64,000 bases of DNA. It comes from an uncultured Lachnospiraceae bacterium (GTDB lineage Bacteria > Bacillota > Clostridia > Lachnospirales > Lachnospiraceae). Position numbers and translations under genes: made by a program. The DNA is taken from NCBI GenBank assembly GCA_910586205.1, contig CAJUGD010000004.1:62001-126000 (forward strand), written 5' to 3'. Positions 24,169 to 31,342 of this stretch are shown here, piece after piece. Each line of letters starts with the position of its first letter. Within the stretch, counting starts at the first letter, position 1. The notes below the pieces were generated by a model, which saw only the letters and a list, made by a program, of their open reading frames with translations, did not search any database and was not told the origin of the DNA.

Positions 24169-25914
24169 CTATCCGCGAAAACGGTTGATGCAGGCAAATA
24201 TTTCCTGTTTCCGTGGTTTGGCTAATCCGCAGGGTACATAAGAACTGCAGAAAGGATCCCAGCCCTGTTTGTCCAGGATATCAGAGAGAACCTGAACTGT
24301 CTGGCGAACGGTTTTTCTGCCGTCAATGATCTGCTCTAAGCCATACCGCAGCAGATGAGCTAAGGCATTGGTCTGTTCAGAGTCAGCAAGCTGTTCTACA
24401 TAGCGCATATCAATGGTCTCTTTGTCCAGGGAAAAGGAATCTCTGCCAAAGGTCTTGACCTTCATATGTTCATGCCGGCTGTCTCCAGATCCGCCTCGTC
24501 CTCCCCGCCCGCTATATCCTCGTCCGCCATTGCTCCGGCCTGTCCGGTTTGCGGGAGGCAGGAGGCGGTCAAAATCAGGGATCATGAAATCCGGCGCCTG
24601 GGTTCGGGGAGCTGCATGATCTTTGCAGAGGGATTTCACATGATCCGTAATATCAACCGGCCGGTAACAGTCCATCTGAAGGATCTTGTCTGCAATATAG
24701 AAAAACGCGCCGGAGCTGCCGGCCACTAAGATGGTGGAAACCCCTGCTTTTTCATACAGATCTCTTGCCCGTTCCAAAAATGGGGTAATAGGTTCTTTTT
24801 TTCGGCTGATTACCTGCTGCATAAAATCATCCCGCACCATAAAGTTGGTGGCAGAAGTGTCTTCATCAATCAGAAACAGGCGTGTGTTGGCTTCAACCCC
24901 TTCCATCACCCCGGCAGCCTGGGAGGTGCTTCCGCTGGCATCAGGAGTGCTGAAACAGGAGGTGTCCTTTTTGTTAGGCAGATCATTAATAAACAGAGAA
25001 ATATTTACATTGCGGATAGACCTGCCATCCTCAGCTCTAAGCTTGACGGATGTGTCATCCGTGATGACAAATTCCCTGCCGTCTCCTGCGATATGATTAT
25101 AAACGCCCATCTGCAGAGCTTCCAGCAAGGTGGATTTCCCGTGATATCCGCCGCCCACAATCAAGGTGATCCCTTTGGGAATAGCCATTCCCGTGATCTC
25201 ACCTTTGTGGGGAAGAACAAAGGTACGTTCCATTGATGAAGGAGAGGTAAAAGGAATACTGTCCTTTAAAGGCAGATCAGATACACCGCTTTTTCTGGGA
25301 AGAACAGAACCGTTGGCTACAAAGGCCACAAGACCTTCCTGGATTAGCATTTCCCGGACTGCCGCCTGGTCCTCTGCCAGAAATACAGTACTTTCTACCT
25401 TTTTAACATCTAAACGGCGGAAAAAAAAGCAGCTTTCCACACACCGGGGAAGAAAGTCAAAAAGAATCTTTTCTAATTCACCGGCATTGATGGTACGGCC
25501 AAAGGCCGGAAAACCGATGTGAAACCGTCCGATAATTTTGGTATCTGTGATCTGGCAGGCACTTCTCTCCAACACTTCCTGACCACAGCGGGTGATGGAC
25601 ATCAGGCCGCTTTTGCCGGAGCCCTTTGCCTTAAAATTAAAATCCTCAAACAAGGAGGAAAGCTTTCTTGTCAAAAAGTCCTGCAATGCGATCCTGGAGC
25701 AGTTTTTGGCATAATAGGCTGCCGGAAAGCCGGCATCTTTATGGGCAATCTCTACATGAAGACTAGAGGGAGATGCAAAGGGATCTCCCTGTACATGGTC
25801 AATCGAGAGCATAAAGCTGCCGAAATGATAAGCGCCTGCTAAAGACTTGTAGGCAGGGTAGCTTTTATGATCGATAGAACGCAGCAGGGTGCGCAGTTCA
25901 TTAGATGATTTCAT
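24169..25914 (-). CDS. Predicted ABC-class ATPase (PF09818 family) with RGG tract
   Basis: A 581-residue soluble protein of the family annotated as predicted ATPase of the ABC class. Walker A is GGGYHGKSTLL (about residues 252-262), a Walker B-like LFLIDEDTSATNFM follows, and the N-terminal 200 residues form the family-specific part. Around residues 458-475 lies an Arg/Gly tract (GRSNGGRGYSGRGGRGG), typical of nucleic-acid-binding tails. No membrane segments are present. The role is unknown; RNA binding or processing is suggested by the RGG tract only. Followed by aroF on the same strand. Confidence 0.8.
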   Translation of the reverse strand: MKSSNELRTLLRSIDHKSYPAYKSLAGAYHFGSFMLSIDHVQGDPFASPSSLHVEIAHKDAGFPAAYYAKNCSRIALQDFLTRKLSSLFEDFNFKAKGSGKSGLMSITRCGQEVLERSACQITDTKIIGRFHIGFPAFGRTINAGELEKILFDFLPRCVESCFFFRRLDVKKVESTVFLAEDQAAVREMLIQEGLVAFVANGSVLPRKSGVSDLPLKDSIPFTSPSSMERTFVLPHKGEITGMAIPKGITLIVGGGYHGKSTLLEALQMGVYNHIAGDGREFVITDDTSVKLRAEDGRSIRNVNISLFINDLPNKKDTSCFSTPDASGSTSQAAGVMEGVEANTRLFLIDEDTSATNFMVRDDFMQQVISRKKEPITPFLERARDLYEKAGVSTILVAGSSGAFFYIADKILQMDCYRPVDITDHVKSLCKDHAAPRTQAPDFMIPDFDRLLPPANRTGRSNGGRGYSGRGGRGGSGDSRHEHMKVKTFGRDSFSLDKETIDMRYVEQLADSEQTNALAHLLRYGLEQIIDGRKTVRQTVQVLSDILDKQGWDPFCSSYVPCGLAKPRKQEIFACINRFRG

Positions 25915-26256
25915 GTTGCTCTCCTTTTATTTTTAACATTTTATTCTTTGCATGATGAAGTTCACGGCAGAAGGCTTGTACTGATTGACAGGCCCAACTT
26001 TCCATAGCTATCATAATAAATCATTATCGGAAAAGATGCAACATGAAATCTGCTTTTTCAAATGATTCTCCTTATCAAAAAAGTCTCAAAGAGAGACCCT
26101 GTTATATTTATTTAGCCGAATAAAAAGATAGCCATGAATAAGAAAACACAGGGAGGATAAAGAAAGGCAAACAGGACAATGCTTCCGGCATATGATGGTA
26201 AAAAAGGACACCGCCATTCTATGCCAGAGGACAAAAAAACTTGGGAGGTCTTACCG
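25915..26256. other. Intergenic region upstream of the recombinase unit
   Basis: About 340 bases without a convincing gene. AT-rich, with the promoter and ribosome binding site (AAAGGAGAGC, read on the minus strand) of the ATPase gene at the left. No attachment-site repeat shared with the right side of the recombinase gene was found by eye. Confidence 0.3.
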
Positions 26257-26379
26257 ATGGAACATAAGCAGTGGGAAAAAATGATGCTGCGGCAGATTGC
26301 CGGTTTTTTGGCAAAAGAAAAACTGATTAACCCAGAGGAGCAGATTCGATTTTTATCGATTGTCAAAGAGGAGGATTAA
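26257..26379 (+). CDS. Small recombinase-associated protein
   Basis: A 40-residue helical peptide (MEHKQWEKMMLRQIAGFLAK start) with its own ribosome binding site (GGGAGGTC 6 bp upstream of ATG 26257). It ends 3 bp before the serine recombinase start. Its end, LINPEEQIRFLSIVKEE, resembles SHOCT-like short helices found beside recombinases of mobilisable elements. A longer in-frame start at 26179 lacks a ribosome binding site. Likely a partner or regulator of the recombinase; function unproven. Confidence 0.55.
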   Translation: MEHKQWEKMMLRQIAGFLAKEKLINPEEQIRFLSIVKEED

Positions 26380-26382
26380 CCA

Positions 26383-28293
26383 TTGGGATTTTTGCGGGCA
26401 GCCATTTATTGCCGGTGCAGCACAGAGGAGGAAAGCCAGGTAGATGCGCTGAAAAAACAGGTGAAGGAGAGCGAGGACTGTGTCAGGGCACAGGGCTGGT
26501 ATCTGACAGAGCGGTATGTGGAATCCAAAAGCGGCACCACCACAAAAGGGAGGGATGAATATAACCGCCTGTTCGATGACATGTTAGAAGATAAGTTTGA
26601 CGTGATTGTGATTAAAAGCCAGGATCGCCTGATGCGCAATGCCAAAGACTGGTATGTATTCCTGGAACGGCTGGCAAGCCAGAAGAAAAAGCTGTTCATG
26701 TACATAGAGCAGAAATTTTACACCACGGATGAGGCGCTTCTTACCGGGATTAAAGCGATTCTGGCAGAAGAATACAGCAGGGAATTGAGCAAAAAGATCA
26801 ATAATGCCCACCGCCACCGGCAGCTAAACGGGGGGAGGGCGATGCTGACCTCAAGGGTGTTCGGGTTTCAAAAGGCCCCGGACGGTTCCATGGAAGTAGT
26901 GGAGGAGGAGGCCAAGGTCATCCGGGAGATTTATGGGTACTGTGCGGCGGGATACGGAAGCCGCACCATTGCCAATATCTTTTTAAACCAGGGATACAAA
27001 AAAAGAACAGGGGGCGTCCTGACAGCCGCCTCTGTGGGGAAAATTATCCGTAACCCCTTATACAAGGGCACCATGGTCATGAACCGCCTGCACTATGATT
27101 TTGAAACAAAACGGACATTAAAGGTTCCCAAGGAGCAATGGATTTATGCAGAAGGGGCAGTTCCTGGGATTGTGGACGGCCAGCTTTGGGAACAGGCCAA
27201 TAAGAAAATGTCAGAACGGGCAAAGGTATTTAACCATGGCAAAGCCTATAAAAAAGGCAGCAATCCAGGAGCCTACGACCTTTCAGGAAAGCTTGTGTGC
27301 GGCCAGTGCGGGAAGCCTTATTACCGAACCCGGCGCCATGGGTATGCGGACAAAGATAAGGTCATCGTTGAATGGAAATGCAGCAATTATTTGGAGAAAG
27401 GGAGGACAAAAGGGAGCACAGGCGGGAAAAACCGGAAGGTGGAAAAAGAGTTTGGGGGAGGCTGTGACAATGCGCATTTGGATGAAGCCGTGGTATATGC
27501 CCTTTTAGAGCAGATCAGCAGCCAGTATTATGATTTTCACAGGCAGGATAAGGACAATATCATCAGCCACGTAATCCGGATTTTGCGGCAGGTGATGGAA
27601 CAGGCGCCGGAAAAGAAGGAATGGACAAGGATAGAGCAGGAGGAAAAAAAGCTTTATAAACAGAAGGATTACCTTCTGACAAAATTATTAGAACAGGTGA
27701 TATCCGATCAGGATTACCAGAGAAAGAACGGGGAACTGGAAAAAAGGCTCGGGGAAATCCAGCAGCAAAAGAAGGCTTTCAGGCAAAAAGAATGGGAGAT
27801 TCAGAACAGGGAAAAGAGGATAGAAAAAATAAAAACCAGGATGGAGCAGGGAGGGATAGAAAAGGCAACCATAGCCGGGATGCTTCATGACATCCAGGAA
27901 ATCCGGGTGCAGGGCTGGCAGCTAGAGGTGTATTTTAACCCGCTGCGGATTGCAGGGTTAGGGGAGGGGGAAACGGGAGAGGGGAATTTGGCAAAGGAGA
28001 TGCTGTCGGAGGATTTTGCCATAAAGGCAGACTATCCCTTTGCCCCGGAGACAGAGAGGGGGAGGTATTTAGACCGCAGGCAGATCATGGGTCTTTTAAA
28101 AGAAAACCCAAAGGAAACCGCAAAGAGCCTGGCTGCAAGCATGGGGCGCTCAGCCTGCATGGTGCGCAACCGGATGGAGGAACTAACCAGGGGCGGCTAT
28201 ATCCGGTTTAACGGCCGGGGCGGCCGGGGGGAGTGGGAGATTTTAAAGGAACTTGCAGATAAAGAGGCAAGCATCCGGGAAGGGGGGTTATAG
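26383..28293 (+). CDS. Large serine recombinase
   Basis: A 636-residue site-specific recombinase of the large serine type. The N-terminal catalytic domain has the nucleophile serine in YCRCSTEEESQ (about residue 14), with Arg in SQDRLMRNAKD. It is followed by the recombinase domain (GFQKAPDGSMEVVEEEA to IIRNPLYKGTM), a zinc ribbon (CGQCGKPYYRTRR with a later Cys pair) and a coiled coil. The last about 70 residues (RQIMGLLKENPKETAKSLAASMG) form an extra winged-helix-like domain not usual in phage integrases. TTG start with AGGAGG 8 bp upstream. No conjugation or phage genes accompany it, so it is a remnant or mini-element. Confidence 0.88.
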   Translation: MGFLRAAIYCRCSTEEESQVDALKKQVKESEDCVRAQGWYLTERYVESKSGTTTKGRDEYNRLFDDMLEDKFDVIVIKSQDRLMRNAKDWYVFLERLASQKKKLFMYIEQKFYTTDEALLTGIKAILAEEYSRELSKKINNAHRHRQLNGGRAMLTSRVFGFQKAPDGSMEVVEEEAKVIREIYGYCAAGYGSRTIANIFLNQGYKKRTGGVLTAASVGKIIRNPLYKGTMVMNRLHYDFETKRTLKVPKEQWIYAEGAVPGIVDGQLWEQANKKMSERAKVFNHGKAYKKGSNPGAYDLSGKLVCGQCGKPYYRTRRHGYADKDKVIVEWKCSNYLEKGRTKGSTGGKNRKVEKEFGGGCDNAHLDEAVVYALLEQISSQYYDFHRQDKDNIISHVIRILRQVMEQAPEKKEWTRIEQEEKKLYKQKDYLLTKLLEQVISDQDYQRKNGELEKRLGEIQQQKKAFRQKEWEIQNREKRIEKIKTRMEQGGIEKATIAGMLHDIQEIRVQGWQLEVYFNPLRIAGLGEGETGEGNLAKEMLSEDFAIKADYPFAPETERGRYLDRRQIMGLLKENPKETAKSLAASMGRSACMVRNRMEELTRGGYIRFNGRGGRGEWEILKELADKEASIREGGL

Positions 28294-28522
28294 TTACTGC
28301 TTGCACCAAGTCTAATCACTGCTCTGATTAGCTATGAGCCAGTAGCGTTATAGGGCTAAAGCATATGCCTCATCGCCGCAGGCGGTTTTAAATGGGCATG
28401 TGCAGTACCGTTCACGGGATATCTGTGAACAGTAACGGGTTATAAAGGGCAGGAAAAAAGAGGATTGCATATTGAAAATGGATTTTGTATAATAAAAATA
28501 AGAAAAGAGAGGAAGATGCCAT
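28294..28522 (+). other. Structured spacer between recombinase and Rpn genes
   Basis: Holds several small hairpins: CTAATCA/TGATTAG (28311-28330), GTTCAC/GTGAAC (28411-28431), and a looser pairing of the 7-base CAGTAAC with GTTACTG near the edges. It could be a leader RNA, the end of the inserted element or a transposase-recognition region for the Rpn gene. Nothing coding is seen. Confidence 0.4.
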
Positions 28523-29422
28523 ATGCCAATGGTAAATAAGGAACATAAAGACCGCCTTTTCAGCTTTCTGTTTGGGAGCGAGGCCAATAAACAGTGGACA
28601 CTCAGCTTGTACAACGCAGTAAATGGAACCAGCTTTACAGAGCCGGAGGACATTCGCTTTACAACAATAGACAATGCCGTATATATGGGGATGAAGAATG
28701 ATGTTTCTTTTATCCTGTTCTATGTAATGAATATTTACGAACAACAAAGCAGCTACAACCCCAATATGCCGGTACGCCAACTGATGTATGCGGGAAAGCT
28801 ATATGACAAATACATCCAGATGAACCGCCTAAATATATATGGAAAGAAAATCGTGAAGCTTCCGCTTCCCAAACTGGTTACTTTTTATAATGGGACGGAA
28901 GGGCAGGGGGATAAATTTTTAAGCCTGAGCGATGCCTTTGAGTGTGACAAAGAGGGGCTGGAGCCGGATATAGAAGTAAAGGTACGGATGCTAAATATTA
29001 ATTATGGAAAGAATATAAAGCTGATGGAAGATTGCAAGCCCCTTGCAGAGTATTCCTGGCTTGTGGAACAGATACGTGAGAACAAGATGGCAGGAGTGGA
29101 GATAGAAGAAGCGGTAGACCAGGCCATTGATGACATGCCAAAAGATTACGTGATCAGGCCATTCCTGGTGGGAAACAGAGCGGAGGTGAAGGATATGTGT
29201 ATCACGGAATATAATGAAGCTGAGACTATGGAGATGTTTAGGGAAGAAGGCCGGATAGAAGGCCGGATGGAAGGCCAGATAGAAGGCCGGATAGAAGGAG
29301 AAGGAAAATTCGCGAGGCTTGTATCCATGCTGCTGTCAGGAGGAAGAACCGGGGATGTGCAAAAGGCGGCGGATAGTAAGGAGGAAAGAGAAGCCTTATA
29401 TAAGGAATTTAATATTCTTTGA
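28523..29422 (+). CDS. rpn: Rpn-family nuclease / putative transposase (PDDEXK_2)
   Basis: A 299-residue protein of the Rpn (recombination-promoting nuclease, PF12784) family, PD-(D/E)XK fold. The start HKDRLFSFLFG, the segment NDVSFILFYVMNIYEQQSS (with the D...E..Q pattern) and MPVRQLMYAGKLY are typical. The C-terminal part contains a near-perfect tandem repeat of 12 bases coding for EGRI-type units, then a short helix. Family members act as DNA nucleases; some are toxic anti-phage proteins held by a shorter product made from the same gene. It sits just after the recombinase and before a broken permease tail. Confidence 0.85.
   Translation: MPMVNKEHKDRLFSFLFGSEANKQWTLSLYNAVNGTSFTEPEDIRFTTIDNAVYMGMKNDVSFILFYVMNIYEQQSSYNPNMPVRQLMYAGKLYDKYIQMNRLNIYGKKIVKLPLPKLVTFYNGTEGQGDKFLSLSDAFECDKEGLEPDIEVKVRMLNINYGKNIKLMEDCKPLAEYSWLVEQIRENKMAGVEIEEAVDQAIDDMPKDYVIRPFLVGNRAEVKDMCITEYNEAETMEMFREEGRIEGRMEGQIEGRIEGEGKFARLVSMLLSGGRTGDVQKAADSKEEREALYKEFNIL
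29246..29293 (+). repeat. Four 12-bp tandem repeats inside rpn
   Basis: Units of GAAGGCCGGATA at 29246, 29258, 29270 and 29282 with single-base changes (codes for EGRIEGRMEGQIEGRI). The period is a multiple of three, so copy-number change would keep the frame and alter only the linker length before the last helix. Confidence 0.85.
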
Positions 29423-29601
29423 GATGGGATATTCTGGAAGCGCAGGAAGGGGATGCCAAAAGGAAGAGGATACCCAATTCTGTCACTTTGTACTCACACC
29501 TCTTTAAGCTGGATCTGGTAATGATGAGCATCGTGATTCTCTGCATCCTCTCAGCCATGCTGTACCAAGGGATTGCATGGCTGGAGAAAAAGGTCTTATA
29601 A
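29419..29601 (+). pseudogene. 3' remnant of a NitT/TauT-type ABC permease
   Basis: The reading frame gives a single hydrophobic segment and tail (LYSHLFKLDLVMMSIVILC followed by ILSAMLYQGIAWLEKKVL), which resembles the last helix and end of SsuC/TauC-like permeases. There is no proper start and no other transmembrane helix, so this is the tail of a gene truncated by the recombinase/Rpn insertion. A lone ATPase of the same transporter class remains at 34040, so an old transporter locus may have been broken. The family call is tentative. Confidence 0.45.
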
Positions 29602-29604
29602 TAC

Positions 29605-29645
29605 AAAAATCTTCCGAAAGTCAGGAAAGCTTTCGGAAGATTTTT
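29605..29645. terminator. Bidirectional terminator
   Basis: AAAAATCTTCCGAAAG pairs perfectly with CTTTCGGAAGATTTTT around a 9-base loop. It serves the broken permease side and the minus-strand oxidoreductase gene that ends at 29654. Confidence 0.85.
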
Positions 29646-29653
29646 ATTATCGA

Positions 29654-30877
29654 TTACAGCTGCCATTCATACTGGCCTTTTTCTCCTGTCTGATAAAAAT
29701 CAGCATAACTGATGCCAAAGATATCTTTGCCGATCTGGCTGATGTCAATCTGATTTTTGATCAGATACTGCCAGAATCCGGCATTGGCAATATTTCCCTG
29801 AAGAAGAATGCCCTGTACCTTTCCGTCTTTTAGAATAACTCGTTTATACTGTGTCTGGTCTTCCCGCGTCAGGATTTCATCACCGTCTTCTTCCCGGATT
29901 CTTCCTACACAGAGTGTTACCAGACCAAAGAAATTGATGGTGTTCTTCATGGCATAAGTATCTGTGTATTCTGTGGACATGCCGCACATGTTTTTTCCGG
30001 CAATGCGCCCCTGGTCGGCGGCATTGGGCCAGATTCCGGACAGGCCGGTAATATCCCCCGCTGCATAAATATCTTCTGCAGAGGTTTTCAGAAAAGAATC
30101 CACTGTGATTCCCCGGTCACAGGCAATACCGCTGCCTTCCAGACAGGCAAGGGCCGGGCGGACTCCTGCTGCCACAATGATAAGATCGCAGGCAATCTCA
30201 TCGCCATTATCCAATACTACTTTGTGAATCCTGCCATCTGATTCGCATACAGCCTGGGAAGCCCTTCTTTCCAGGACAAAGCGCACTCCTGCTTTTTCAA
30301 AAGCATGCTGGTAGGCAGCCGCAGCATGAGCATCAAGCTGTACCGGAAGAATCCGGTCAGCCATTTCTACAACCGTAAGCTTTTTGCCCATTTCCAGAAG
30401 ACCGTAGGCAGCGTCTAAGCCTACCAGGCCGGAACCAATGACCAGTACATTTTCTGCCTGATCCGCTTCTTTTACAATGGCTTGTGCGTCGGACAGGTTG
30501 CGAAGGCCATATACGTTAGATGCCTTTTGCAGATCTCCCACCGGCGGGATGAAACTGTTTGCACCAGAGGCAATCAAAAGCTTATCATAACAAAGCTTTT
30601 CCTGATTTTCCAGGAGGATTTCTTTTTTATCCGGATAGATTCTTTCTGCTCTTACTCCCTTTATCCACTGAATCCGGTACTTGGAAAAGAAATCTTTTTC
30701 CGTGAAATCCAGACCTTCTTCCTTTCGCTCCCCGGCAATATATTTGTGGAGCATACAGCGGGAATGGACATGAAGGTCAGTGGAAATCATCAGGATATCT
30801 CCCTCAGAATCCTGCAGGCGAATCGTCTTTGCAGCTTCGACACCGGCAACACCGGCTCCAATGATCACATATTTCAT
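29654..30877 (-). CDS. FAD/NAD-dependent oxidoreductase of the CO dehydrogenase cluster
   Basis: A 407-residue flavoprotein of the class I pyridine nucleotide-disulfide (rubredoxin/NADH oxidase-like) family. The FAD motif GAGVAGVEAA is at residues 7-16, the NAD motif is VIGSGLVGLDAAYGL (about 145-159), and the second FAD contact is DIYAAGDITG. There is no redox-active Cys pair. It is the third gene of the cooS-cooF unit, 3 bp after the ferredoxin gene, so it probably moves electrons from the CO dehydrogenase ferredoxin to NAD(P)+. The acceptor is inference from the neighbourhood. Confidence 0.85.
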   Translation of the reverse strand: MKYVIIGAGVAGVEAAKTIRLQDSEGDILMISTDLHVHSRCMLHKYIAGERKEEGLDFTEKDFFSKYRIQWIKGVRAERIYPDKKEILLENQEKLCYDKLLIASGANSFIPPVGDLQKASNVYGLRNLSDAQAIVKEADQAENVLVIGSGLVGLDAAYGLLEMGKKLTVVEMADRILPVQLDAHAAAAYQHAFEKAGVRFVLERRASQAVCESDGRIHKVVLDNGDEIACDLIIVAAGVRPALACLEGSGIACDRGITVDSFLKTSAEDIYAAGDITGLSGIWPNAADQGRIAGKNMCGMSTEYTDTYAMKNTINFFGLVTLCVGRIREEDGDEILTREDQTQYKRVILKDGKVQGILLQGNIANAGFWQYLIKNQIDISQIGKDIFGISYADFYQTGEKGQYEWQL

Positions 30878-30880
30878 CCT

Positions 30881-31327
30881 TTACACCTCCTCCACATGAA
30901 TGGCTTTTTTGGGACAGGCTTTGACACAGGAAGGATCTTCGCCTGCATTGACGCAGAAGTCACACTTAATAACCTTGCTTTTGGTCATGGTGTCAGGCTT
31001 TGGCACTCCGAAGGGACAATTCATGACGCACATAAAGCAGGATCCGCAGCGTGTTTCGTCATACAGGACATGGCCGGATTCCGGATCCTTATAAAGTGCG
31101 CCGCTCATACAGGATTTGACACATTCCGGTTCATCGCAGTGGCGGCAGAACAGAGGTTTGTACCTGCCTTTGGCATCCTTTAGAATAAAGTTTCGGGATT
31201 CGTTTTTGGGGTCTGTTAAGTCTAAATCATAGATGGTGCCTTTGGTTTCCCGATGTGCCTGCATACAGGCGGCGGAGCAGTTCTTACAGCCATCGCATTT
31301 TTCGTATTCCACTATGATGCGTTTCAT
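30881..31327 (-). CDS. cooF: CooF-like polyferredoxin subunit
   Basis: A 148-residue iron-sulfur protein with cysteine clusters for about four [4Fe-4S] centres: CDGCKNCSAAC, CRHCDEPECVKSC, CGSCFMCVMNC, and CDFC with a later CVKAC. This matches CooF and related electron-transfer subunits. The ATG at 31327 fits the AAAGGGG site better than the in-frame GTG 9 bp upstream. It lies between cooS and the FAD oxidoreductase, so electrons would flow from CO oxidation through it to the flavoprotein. Confidence 0.88.
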   Translation of the reverse strand: MKRIIVEYEKCDGCKNCSAACMQAHRETKGTIYDLDLTDPKNESRNFILKDAKGRYKPLFCRHCDEPECVKSCMSGALYKDPESGHVLYDETRCGSCFMCVMNCPFGVPKPDTMTKSKVIKCDFCVNAGEDPSCVKACPKKAIHVEEV

Positions 31328-31342
31328 TTTCGCCACCCCTTT

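Noticed and set aside
23398..24225. A 275-codon open frame opposite the DAHP synthase gene
   Set aside because: Antisense to a clearly real, well-conserved enzyme; composition is that of a reverse-frame shadow.
26383..28293. The serine recombinase as the enzyme that inserted the sigK island
   Set aside because: It lies 8 kb outside the island with other genes between and no shared ends were found; linkage is not supported, though action in trans cannot be ruled out.
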